Source of the DNA: a bacterium
GTDB lineage: Bacteria > Desulfobacterota > S145-22
Length of the DNA stretch: 12,316 nt
Assembly (NCBI GenBank): GCA_027073795.1
Contig: JALTEW010000048.1
Coordinates: 1 to 12,316, forward strand
Direction of reading: 5' to 3'
Part shown: piece after piece, positions 6,811-12,316 of the stretch
How the letters are laid out: every line of letters starts with the position of its first letter
How positions within the stretch are numbered: the first letter of the stretch is position 1
The notes under the pieces: model-generated
Told to the model about the DNA's origin: nothing
The model's database searches: none
The model's input: the letters and a program-made list of their open reading frames with translations, nothing else
Position numbers and translations under genes: made by a program

Positions 6811-6837
6811 TTACAAATCAGCCTTGTGTTGTAAGAT
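6810..6837 (+). promoter_or_regulatory. Candidate clpX promoter at the element edge
   Basis: TTTACA (6810-6815, 5 of 6 to the -35 consensus), a 16-nt spacer and TAAGAT (6832-6837, 4 of 6 to the -10 consensus). The predicted start, near 6844, would give a leader of about 40 nt before the clpX ATG, including the ribosome binding site AGAGGAAG. The match is moderate, but its position is right for expressing clpX apart from clpP. Confidence 0.4.
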
Positions 6838-6883
6838 AGAGGCAGCAAAGCTGGTGGAATAAACAGAAAAAGAGGAAGATAAG

Positions 6884-8131
6884 ATGAGTAATGAAGATAC
6901 AACAAAACCTGAAGTCTTGAGGTGTTCATTTTGTGGCAAGACCCAGGATGAGGTAAAGAAGCTTATCGCAGGGCCGGGTGTTTATATCTGTGATGAATGT
7001 ATCCGGCTGTGCGACGAGATTATTGCGGAAGACAGCAAAGAAGGCCTTGGAACCATGGATGAGGCACCGAAACCGGAAGAGATAAAGAAGGCGTTGGATG
7101 AATATGTGATAGGCCAGGAACATGCCAAGCGGATTCTCTCCGTAGCGGTGTACAACCACTACAAGCGGATCACTTCAAACCTCAGATCGGAGGATGTTGA
7201 GCTTCAGAAAAGCAATATTCTTCTGATTGGCCCCACGGGTTCAGGGAAAACCCTGTTGGCCCAGACGCTGGCAAAGATTCTGGATGTACCCTTTACCATT
7301 GCGGATGCCACGACCTTAACGGAAGCGGGATATGTGGGTGAAGATGTGGAGAACATTATCCTGAATCTTCTGCAGGCGGCGGATTACGACGTAGAGCGGA
7401 CGGAGAAAGGGATTGTCTACATCGATGAGATAGACAAGATATCCCGGAAGACGGACAGCCCTTCCATTACACGGGATGTGTCTGGTGAAGGAGTTCAACA
7501 GGCCCTCTTGAAAATCATTGAAGGGACGGTAGCCAATGTTCCCCCCAAGGGTGGGAGAAAGCATCCACAGCAGGAGTTCTTGCAGATTGACACAACCAAC
7601 ATTCTGTTCATCTGCGGAGGGGCTTTCAACGGGCTGGAAAAAATTATTGAAAGGAGGCTTGGTGGCAGCACGCTCGGGTTTGAGGCGGACATTAAAACAA
7701 AAGTGGAAAGGGAACTGGGAGAGATATTGAAGGAGGTCCAGCCTGAAGACCTGTTACGGTTTGGTCTGATTCCTGAGCTGATAGGGCGGTTGCCGGTGAT
7801 CGCCACGCTCAGCGAACTGGACGAAGATGCCCTGGTAGAAATTCTCAGAAAGCCCAAAAACGCCCTTGTGAAGCAGTACAAGCGTCTGATGGAGATGGAG
7901 AACGTTTCAATTACCTTTACTGATGGTGCCCTGAAGGCAGTTGCGCGTGAGGCTATCAAAAGGAAATCGGGCGCACGGGGTCTTCGATCTATCATGGAAC
8001 ACACCATGCTTGACCTTATGTATGAGATTCCTTCCAAGAAAAATGTCCGTGAGGTTGTCATAAGTGAAGAGGTTATAAACAATGGAGAAAATCCCATCGT
8101 GGTTTATGAGAATGAAGTGGATGTAGCGTAA
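6884..8131 (+). CDS. clpX: ATP-dependent Clp protease, ATP-binding subunit ClpX
   Basis: A 415-residue AAA+ unfoldase that recognises substrates, threads them by ATP hydrolysis and feeds ClpP. The N-terminal zinc-binding domain has C14, C17, C36 and C39. Walker A is GPTGSGKT (116-123), Walker B is IVYIDEID (177-184, D181 and E182), and the pore loop GYVG is at 149-152. The ClpP-docking loop is LGF at 264-266, equivalent to the E. coli IGF loop. GARGLRS near the C terminus carries the sensor-2 arginine. Length and order are normal for the family. ATG 6884 is preceded by AGAGGAAG at suitable spacing. The stop directly abuts the lon ATG. The separation from clpP by a repeat element and a possible private promoter are the notable points. 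Confidence 0.98.
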   Translation: MSNEDTTKPEVLRCSFCGKTQDEVKKLIAGPGVYICDECIRLCDEIIAEDSKEGLGTMDEAPKPEEIKKALDEYVIGQEHAKRILSVAVYNHYKRITSNLRSEDVELQKSNILLIGPTGSGKTLLAQTLAKILDVPFTIADATTLTEAGYVGEDVENIILNLLQAADYDVERTEKGIVYIDEIDKISRKTDSPSITRDVSGEGVQQALLKIIEGTVANVPPKGGRKHPQQEFLQIDTTNILFICGGAFNGLEKIIERRLGGSTLGFEADIKTKVERELGEILKEVQPEDLLRFGLIPELIGRLPVIATLSELDEDALVEILRKPKNALVKQYKRLMEMENVSITFTDGALKAVAREAIKRKSGARGLRSIMEHTMLDLMYEIPSKKNVREVVISEEVINNGENPIVVYENEVDVA

Positions 8132-10561
8132 ATGGAATTTACAGGAATACCACAGGAACATATTCTTCCCCTTCTTCCCCTCAGGGAGGTGGTCCTCTTC
8201 CCTTACATGATTGTGCCCCTTTTCGTAGGGAGGGAGATATCGGTCAAGGCCCTAGAGGTTGCCACGGAGCGGGAAGGTGGAAAACTGATGTTCGCCACGC
8301 AGAAGGAGGCGAAGATTGTTAGACCAACACCTGATGATATCTTCCCAATCGGGACAATCGGAACCATTGTTCAGATGCTGAAACTTCCCGACGGGTCCGT
8401 AAAGGTGTTGGTGGAAGGTCAACACCGCGCGAGGATCGTTGAGTACCTGAGAACCGATGATTATTTTGCCGTACGCGCAAGCAATATTCCCCAAAATCAC
8501 CTGGTTAATCCCGAAGTTCTGGCACTTATCAGGAGTGTCAAGGCTAATTTTGAGCGACTTGCCAAGTTAAAGAAGGGGATTCCGCGAGAGATATTGGACG
8601 CCCTGGGTGATATGGAAGACCCCGAGCGGATTTCGGATACCCTGGTAGGACAGCTGGATCTGAAGCTTGAGAAAAAACAGCAGTTTCTTGAAGAACAATC
8701 GCCCCTGATTCGTCTCGAGATGCTCTTGGAAAATATACAGGCAGAGATTGAGATTATCCATGTGGAACGCAAGATCAACCGGCGCATCAAGAAGCAGGTT
8801 GAACAGACCCAGAAGGAGTTTTACCTGAACGAACAGATGCGGGCCATCCAGAAGGAGCTGGGAGAGAAAGGGGATTTTCTGAATGAGGTCCGGGAACTTG
8901 AAGATAAAATAAGCAAGAAGAAAATGTCGGAGGAGGCGGTTAAACGGGCAAGAGAGGAGCTGAAGAAACTCAAATTGATGCCGCCCATGTCCGCGGAGGC
9001 CTCTGTTATCAGGAATTATATTGACTGGATTCTTTCGCTGCCCTGGTACGAGTATACGCGGGATAAGATCGATATAGATGAAAGCATGCGCATTCTTGAA
9101 GAAGACCATTACGGCCTCAAGGATGTAAAGGAACGTATCGTAGAGTATCTGGCGGTGCAAAAATTAGTGGGCAAGGTGCAGGGGCATATTCTCTGTTTTG
9201 TGGGACCGCCTGGGGTCGGGAAGACCTCCCTGGCCAAGTCCATCGCAAGGTCCATGGGGCGTAAATTTGTCCGGCTTTCCCTGGGAGGGGTGCGGGACGA
9301 AGCGGAGATCCGGGGGCATCGTCGGACCTATGTGGGGGCATTACCTGGAAAGATTATACAATCGATGAAAAAGGTTGGAAGCGGCAATCCTGTTTTTCTC
9401 CTTGACGAAGTGGATAAGATGAGCACCGACTTCCGTGGTGATCCCTCTGCTGCACTTTTGGAGGTGCTCGATCCAGAGCAGAACAACACCTTTAACGACC
9501 ACTATCTTGATCTGGACTATGATTTGTCCCATGTGATGTTCATTACAACGGCGAATTATCTTCCGGCTATTCCACCTCCTTTGAGAGACCGAATGGAGAT
9601 CATCAGAATGGCGGGATATACCGAAGTAGAAAAACTCCAGATCGCCAAACGCCATCTGGTGGAGAAACAGATTGAAAGGACAGGCCTGAAAGGAAAGGGG
9701 ATTCGTTTTACCGATGCCGCGATTTTACGGATTATTCGACAGTTTACCCGGGAGGCGGGGGTTCGAAACCTGGAAAGAGAGATTGCATCTATTCTGAGAA
9801 AGGTGGCAAAGGAATTCGTTCGGAATGATTCAATAGAGTCACTCAAAGTTACGTCGCGGAATATCCCAAAATATCTGGGTGTCCCGAAATTCCGTTACGA
9901 AAAGGGTGAAAAGGAAGATCGCGTCGGAATTGCCAAAGGCTTGGCGTGGACCGAGGTTGGGGGCGAATTGCTGGTCATCGAGGTAACGACCCTTCCAGGT
10001 CGTGGTAAATTGACGGTCACTGGCAAGCTTGGAGATATTATGAAGGAGTCAGCTCAAGCGGCGGTCAGTTATATTCGATCCCGTGCCGATGAGCTGGGGC
10101 TGAAGCGAAACTTTTATCAAAAGCTGGATATTCATATCCACATTCCTGAAGGTGCAACGCCCAAGGATGGCCCATCAGCGGGTATTACCATGGCAACGGC
10201 GCTCGCCTCTGCCCTGATTCAGAAACCTGTAAGAAGTTGTGTAGCCATGACGGGGGAAATTACCCTCCGTGGCCGCGTATTGCCAATTGGTGGGCTGAAA
10301 GAAAAAATGCTTGCGGCACATCGAGCGGGGATAGCCGATATCCTTATCCCCAGAGAGAATGAAAAGGATTTGAAGGAAATTCCAAACAGGATTTTGAAAT
10401 CCCTTAATATTCATCTTGTGGAGCATATGGATGAGGTTCTGGAAGAGGCGATTATTGGTCTTGAATCTACCCCTTCAAAAGGGCAGGAAGAATCAACGCC
10501 ACCTGAAGCACTCTTTCCGCGGAACTTTCCGGAACGCCCCCCCATGATTTCTCCATCATGA
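8132..10561 (+). CDS. lon: ATP-dependent protease Lon (LonA type)
   Basis: An 809-residue LonA protease, a cytosolic hexamer that degrades misfolded and regulatory proteins. The N-terminal substrate-binding domain begins at LPLLPLREVVLFPYM (about 12-26). A long helical and coiled region (about 180-290) contains the typical YLNEQMRAIQKELGE. The AAA+ domain has Walker A GPPGVGKT (358-365) and Walker B VFLLDEVDK (421-429, D425 and E426). The protease domain has the catalytic dyad S682 (PKDGPSAG) and K725 (GGLKEK), spaced 43 residues apart as in E. coli. About 25 residues beyond the usual end form a proline-rich tail. The ATG immediately follows the clpX stop, and no strong Shine-Dalgarno is seen, so coupling to clpX is likely. 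Confidence 0.98.
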   Translation: MEFTGIPQEHILPLLPLREVVLFPYMIVPLFVGREISVKALEVATEREGGKLMFATQKEAKIVRPTPDDIFPIGTIGTIVQMLKLPDGSVKVLVEGQHRARIVEYLRTDDYFAVRASNIPQNHLVNPEVLALIRSVKANFERLAKLKKGIPREILDALGDMEDPERISDTLVGQLDLKLEKKQQFLEEQSPLIRLEMLLENIQAEIEIIHVERKINRRIKKQVEQTQKEFYLNEQMRAIQKELGEKGDFLNEVRELEDKISKKKMSEEAVKRAREELKKLKLMPPMSAEASVIRNYIDWILSLPWYEYTRDKIDIDESMRILEEDHYGLKDVKERIVEYLAVQKLVGKVQGHILCFVGPPGVGKTSLAKSIARSMGRKFVRLSLGGVRDEAEIRGHRRTYVGALPGKIIQSMKKVGSGNPVFLLDEVDKMSTDFRGDPSAALLEVLDPEQNNTFNDHYLDLDYDLSHVMFITTANYLPAIPPPLRDRMEIIRMAGYTEVEKLQIAKRHLVEKQIERTGLKGKGIRFTDAAILRIIRQFTREAGVRNLEREIASILRKVAKEFVRNDSIESLKVTSRNIPKYLGVPKFRYEKGEKEDRVGIAKGLAWTEVGGELLVIEVTTLPGRGKLTVTGKLGDIMKESAQAAVSYIRSRADELGLKRNFYQKLDIHIHIPEGATPKDGPSAGITMATALASALIQKPVRSCVAMTGEITLRGRVLPIGGLKEKMLAAHRAGIADILIPRENEKDLKEIPNRILKSLNIHLVEHMDEVLEEAIIGLESTPSKGQEESTPPEALFPRNFPERPPMISPS

Positions 10562-10595
10562 GCGTAAAAACGGACATTTTATTTGGTATTAAGGC

Positions 10596-10624
10596 TTGAC
10601 AAAATATTTTGGAATTGTTAGGTA
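10596..10624 (+). promoter_or_regulatory. Candidate promoter for HU
   Basis: A perfect -35 TTGACA (10596-10601) lies in the 121-bp gap after lon. At 17-nt spacing the -10 position reads TAGGTA (10619-10624), which is poor; TAAACT a few bases further matches better but gives a 21-nt spacer. The AT-rich surroundings and the need for abundant HU favour a real promoter, but the -10 is not settled. Confidence 0.45.
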
Positions 10625-10682
10625 AACTTTGCTGAATATATCAGGGGAAAAGTTTTAACGCTTTAACTTAAGGAGGGGATTG

Positions 10683-10955
10683 ATGAATAAGTCTGATCTG
10701 GTTCAGGTTGTAGCGGAAAAGGCTGGGGTAAACAAGGCAACGGCTGAAAGGGCCGTAAACACTGTTTTCGAAGGGATCTCTGATGCCTTGGGAAGGGGTG
10801 AAAAAGTCAGTCTCGTGGGGTTTGGTACGTTCAGCGTAAGTGAAAGGGCGGCGCGGGTTTGTAGAAATCCCAGGACGGGGGAAAAGATTAACGTGGCCGC
10901 AGCCAGCGTTCCGAAATTTAAACCGGGGAAGGCCTTAAAAGATAAAGTCAGTTAG
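10683..10955 (+). CDS. hup: HU-type DNA-binding protein
   Basis: Exactly 90 residues, the standard HU length. HU homologues dimerise, bend DNA without strict sequence preference and compact the nucleoid. The N-terminal helices (MNKSDLVQVVAEKAG, 1-15) precede the signature at 46-70 (GFGTF, then RNPRTGEKI), and the C terminus ends in FKPGKALKDKV. The DNA-contacting arm contains R61, N62, P63. ATG 10683 is preferred over the adjacent TTG at 10680 because AGGAGG (10671-10676) then has a 6-nt spacing. Compared with the usual RTGRNP the sequence reads RVCRNP, placing a lone cysteine (C60) at the base of the arm. A promoter candidate lies upstream and two tRNA genes follow. HU versus IHF is decided by the RNP motif and length. 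Confidence 0.95.
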   Translation: MNKSDLVQVVAEKAGVNKATAERAVNTVFEGISDALGRGEKVSLVGFGTFSVSERAARVCRNPRTGEKINVAAASVPKFKPGKALKDKVS

Positions 10956-10985
10956 CTTGTGTTAAAATAAAAATAGGTTCTTCCC

Positions 10986-11061
10986 GGGCGGGTAGCTCAG
11001 TTGGGAGAGTGCCGGCCTTACAAGCCGGAGGTCACAGGTTCGATCCCTGTTCCGCCCACCA
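10986..11061 (+). tRNA. tRNA-Val (anticodon UAC), CCA encoded
   Basis: A 76-nt tRNA. The acceptor stem GGGCGGG pairs with TCCGCCC (one G-U), with discriminator A and genomic CCA. The anticodon stem CCGGC/GCCGG encloses CTTACAA, giving UAC (valine). The T arm is ACAGG-TTCGATC-CCTGT. It starts 31 nt after the HU stop; TAAAAT at 10963-10968 could be a -10 but no matching -35 is seen, so cotranscription with HU is equally likely. Confidence 0.97.
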
Positions 11062-11075
11062 GAAGTTGATTACGC

Positions 11076-11152
<77 letters not shown>

Positions 11153-11480
11153 TTTTTTGTTAGGTTTCTCGTGTTAGTCATGGATGAGATTTGAAAGTTA
11201 CTCCTTACCGAATAGGGGAAAGTCCCTGGGGGGAGGCGCCCATGGATCACAAAATTCAGCTCGTTCGAAAGTTCATGTCTCGTTTCTTTTTTTCAACAGC
11301 ATGTTTTGGTTCGGTCCCCTGTCGTGTTCCGGTAAAAAAACAATGGGAGGTGATGCATCCGGTTTTAGGTATTTGGGGTAGGTAGAGAGGTGGCGCGTTA
11401 GGATGCGACAGCATCACGTGATTTTTTGCGATGCCATTCAGAAAGGCAGTATCTGTTTCAACATTAAAGGGGGGGATTCA
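11153..11480 (+). other. Gene-poor intergenic region
   Basis: About 330 bp between tRNA-Asp and the lipoprotein gene. I see no convincing gene. Two overlapping 64-65-codon frames and a shorter ATG start at 11242 with a passable GGGAGG upstream give a peptide without recognisable motifs. The right half holds repeated GATGC/GCATC pentamers (11352-11359, 11402-11406, 11411-11415, 11430-11434) and the 10-bp palindrome ATCACGTGAT (11413-11422) ahead of a T run. No clear promoter hexamer pair was found, although the downstream genes should need one here. Confidence 0.5.
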
Positions 11481-11924
11481 ATGAAACGTTTAAGCATCCT
11501 GTCAATTTTTGTGGCCATGACGCTTTTCCTGGTATGGGGATGTGCGGGCACGACAAACGTAAACACGGCAAACGTAAAGTGCCCGGCAAAGATTTCATGG
11601 AAGGTTGTGCAAGAGGCTCAGGTTACATCATTCGAATGTATTCGAACAACCTATAAAAAGAAGCCTGCCATTGCCTTTGTTATGGGTTTGAAAAATGTTT
11701 CCGATAAACCGCTTCGGTTCAAGGTTCATGTCTTCCTTGTGAATGAAGGAAAAGCAGTGGGGGGAAAGGTCCCAAGAAAGGGGAAGAAGGATAAGAAGAC
11801 GGGTAAGAAGGGAAAACCTGTGTTGCAACCCGGAGAATCTGTAAAGGTTAAATATCCGGTTGCAAAAACAACGATCCTTCCCGAAAAGCTCGAGGTTGCA
11901 GTCGAGACGTGTCCATATCTTTAG
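11481..11924 (+). CDS. Small lipoprotein, unknown function
   Basis: A 147-residue protein with a type II (lipoprotein) signal: MKRLS, a hydrophobic stretch (6-18) and a lipobox ending VWGC with C21 as the likely acylated residue. The mature part of about 127 residues is predicted from its pattern to be a beta-rich, Ig-like domain: alternating strands AIAFVMGLKNVS (63-74) and LRFKVHVFLVN (78-88), then LQPGESVKVKYPV (115-127). This resembles secreted proteins of the YcfL/DUF1425 or FxLYD type, but I cannot assign it to one. A lysine-rich loop (96-112, 10 Lys) interrupts it. Cysteines 34, 53 and 144 could form disulphides. ATG 11481 is chosen over an upstream in-frame ATG at 11403 because it follows AAAGGGGGGG and starts the signal peptide. 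It lies 26 bp before the TAXI gene, with which it is probably cotranscribed. Confidence 0.75.
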   Translation: MKRLSILSIFVAMTLFLVWGCAGTTNVNTANVKCPAKISWKVVQEAQVTSFECIRTTYKKKPAIAFVMGLKNVSDKPLRFKVHVFLVNEGKAVGGKVPRKGKKDKKTGKKGKPVLQPGESVKVKYPVAKTTILPEKLEVAVETCPYL

Positions 11925-11950
11925 GCAATCCCTATTAAAGGAGGCGTATA

Positions 11951-12316
11951 ATGAAACGAGCATTGAGTATCCTGGTTTTTATTGGTTTGGTCTTGTGTTT
12001 TATTTCCTTAATAACGGTGCCAGCCCAGGCGAAGACAGAATACATTTCCATCGGGACAGGGGGGACGGGCGGTGTCTATTACCCCTATGGCGGCGGACTG
12101 GCAGAGATCTGGACAAAGTACGTGAAGGGTGTCAAGGCTGTGGCAGAGGTCACCGGCGCCTCGGTTGAAAACGTCAAGTATGCCGACCGGGGCGAAACAG
12201 TCATTGGCGAGGCCATGAACGATGTGGTTTTTCAGGCTTTTAACGGGGTAGGAAAATTTAAACGGCCTATGCACATCTATACCATGTTCTGCATGTATCC
12301 CAATCTTTATCAAATC
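11951..12316 (+). CDS. TAXI-family TRAP transporter solute-binding subunit, 3'-truncated
   Basis: The first 122 codons of a periplasmic binding protein for a TRAP-type secondary transporter; the right edge of the window cuts it (family members are about 320 residues). A signal peptide occupies 1-27 (MKRALS, hydrophobic core, cleavage after VPAQA). The mature N terminus carries the TAXI hallmark ISIGTGGTGGVYYPYGGGLA (32-51), then TGASVENVKY (71-80), a GEAMNDVVFQAFNG segment and MYPNLYQI at the cut. TAXI proteins bind small carboxylates or amino acids such as glutamate and pass them to a fused DctQM permease, which should lie downstream. A strong AAAGGAGG (11937-11944) precedes the ATG. The ligand cannot be predicted. 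Confidence 0.93.
   Translation, partial: MKRALSILVFIGLVLCFISLITVPAQAKTEYISIGTGGTGGVYYPYGGGLAEIWTKYVKGVKAVAEVTGASVENVKYADRGETVIGEAMNDVVFQAFNGVGKFKRPMHIYTMFCMYPNLYQI

Noticed and set aside
6581..6862. A 93-codon open frame between clpP and clpX
   Set aside because: It runs through both inverted repeats and the internal hairpins, has no recognisable domain and no good ribosome binding site. It is best explained as a chance frame across the repeat element.
7495..8097. A 200-codon open frame on the minus strand opposite clpX, and a 197-codon one opposite lon (8567-9160)
   Set aside because: Both lie wholly inside well-conserved genes on the other strand and show no domain; they are antisense shadows.
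11184..11385. Two overlapping 64-65-codon frames after tRNA-Asp, including an ATG at 11242 with GGGAGG upstream
   Set aside because: They overlap each other in different frames, lack known motifs and lie in a region with no other coding signs. A real small peptide cannot be excluded.

Overview
The window reads as chromosomal DNA from a Gram-negative bacterium, most likely a member of the Desulfobacterota (the former Deltaproteobacteria). This rests on three things: the linked order trigger factor, clpP, clpX, lon, HU; a TAXI-type TRAP binding protein of the sort common in anaerobic deltaproteobacteria; and an intergenic inverted-repeat element that resembles repeats I recall from that phylum. 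The assignment is inference, since no marker gene here fixes the taxon. All recognised genes are on the + strand.

Layout. (1) Positions 1-2007 hold two tandem GT4-family glycosyltransferases, the first cut by the left edge. They are probably the end of a polysaccharide or cell-surface glycan cluster. (2) Positions 2082-4428 hold a tightly packed, partly overlapping set: a HIT-family nucleotide hydrolase/phosphorylase, a small LapA-domain membrane protein, a divergent nucleoside-phosphorylase-like protein and a CYTH-domain triphosphatase. A promoter-like site lies so close to the HIT start that the transcript may be leaderless. (3) Positions 4459-10561 hold the protein-quality-control cluster. 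A near-consensus sigma70 promoter precedes tRNA-Leu(UAG), which is followed after only 16 nt by tig, then clpP (ATGA overlap), clpX and lon (abutting clpX). (4) Positions 10596-11152 hold the HU gene with its own promoter candidate, then tRNA-Val(UAC) and tRNA-Asp(GUC). (5) Positions 11153-11480 are a gene-poor gap. (6) Positions 11481-12316 hold a small lipoprotein and the start of a TAXI TRAP solute-binding protein, cut by the right edge.

Trigger factor assists nascent chains at the ribosome, ClpP with ClpX unfolds and degrades tagged or damaged proteins, and Lon is a second ATP-dependent protease. They form one proteostasis locus, with the nucleoid protein HU just downstream.

The most unusual structure is a roughly 234-bp element between clpP and clpX. 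It has 25-bp imperfect terminal inverted repeats (21/25 matching) and internal hairpins, and looks like a non-autonomous mobile repeat (MITE-like). A promoter-like site for clpX begins at its right boundary. I found no defence system, CRISPR array, prophage or biosynthetic cluster; most of the window is ordinary housekeeping sequence.
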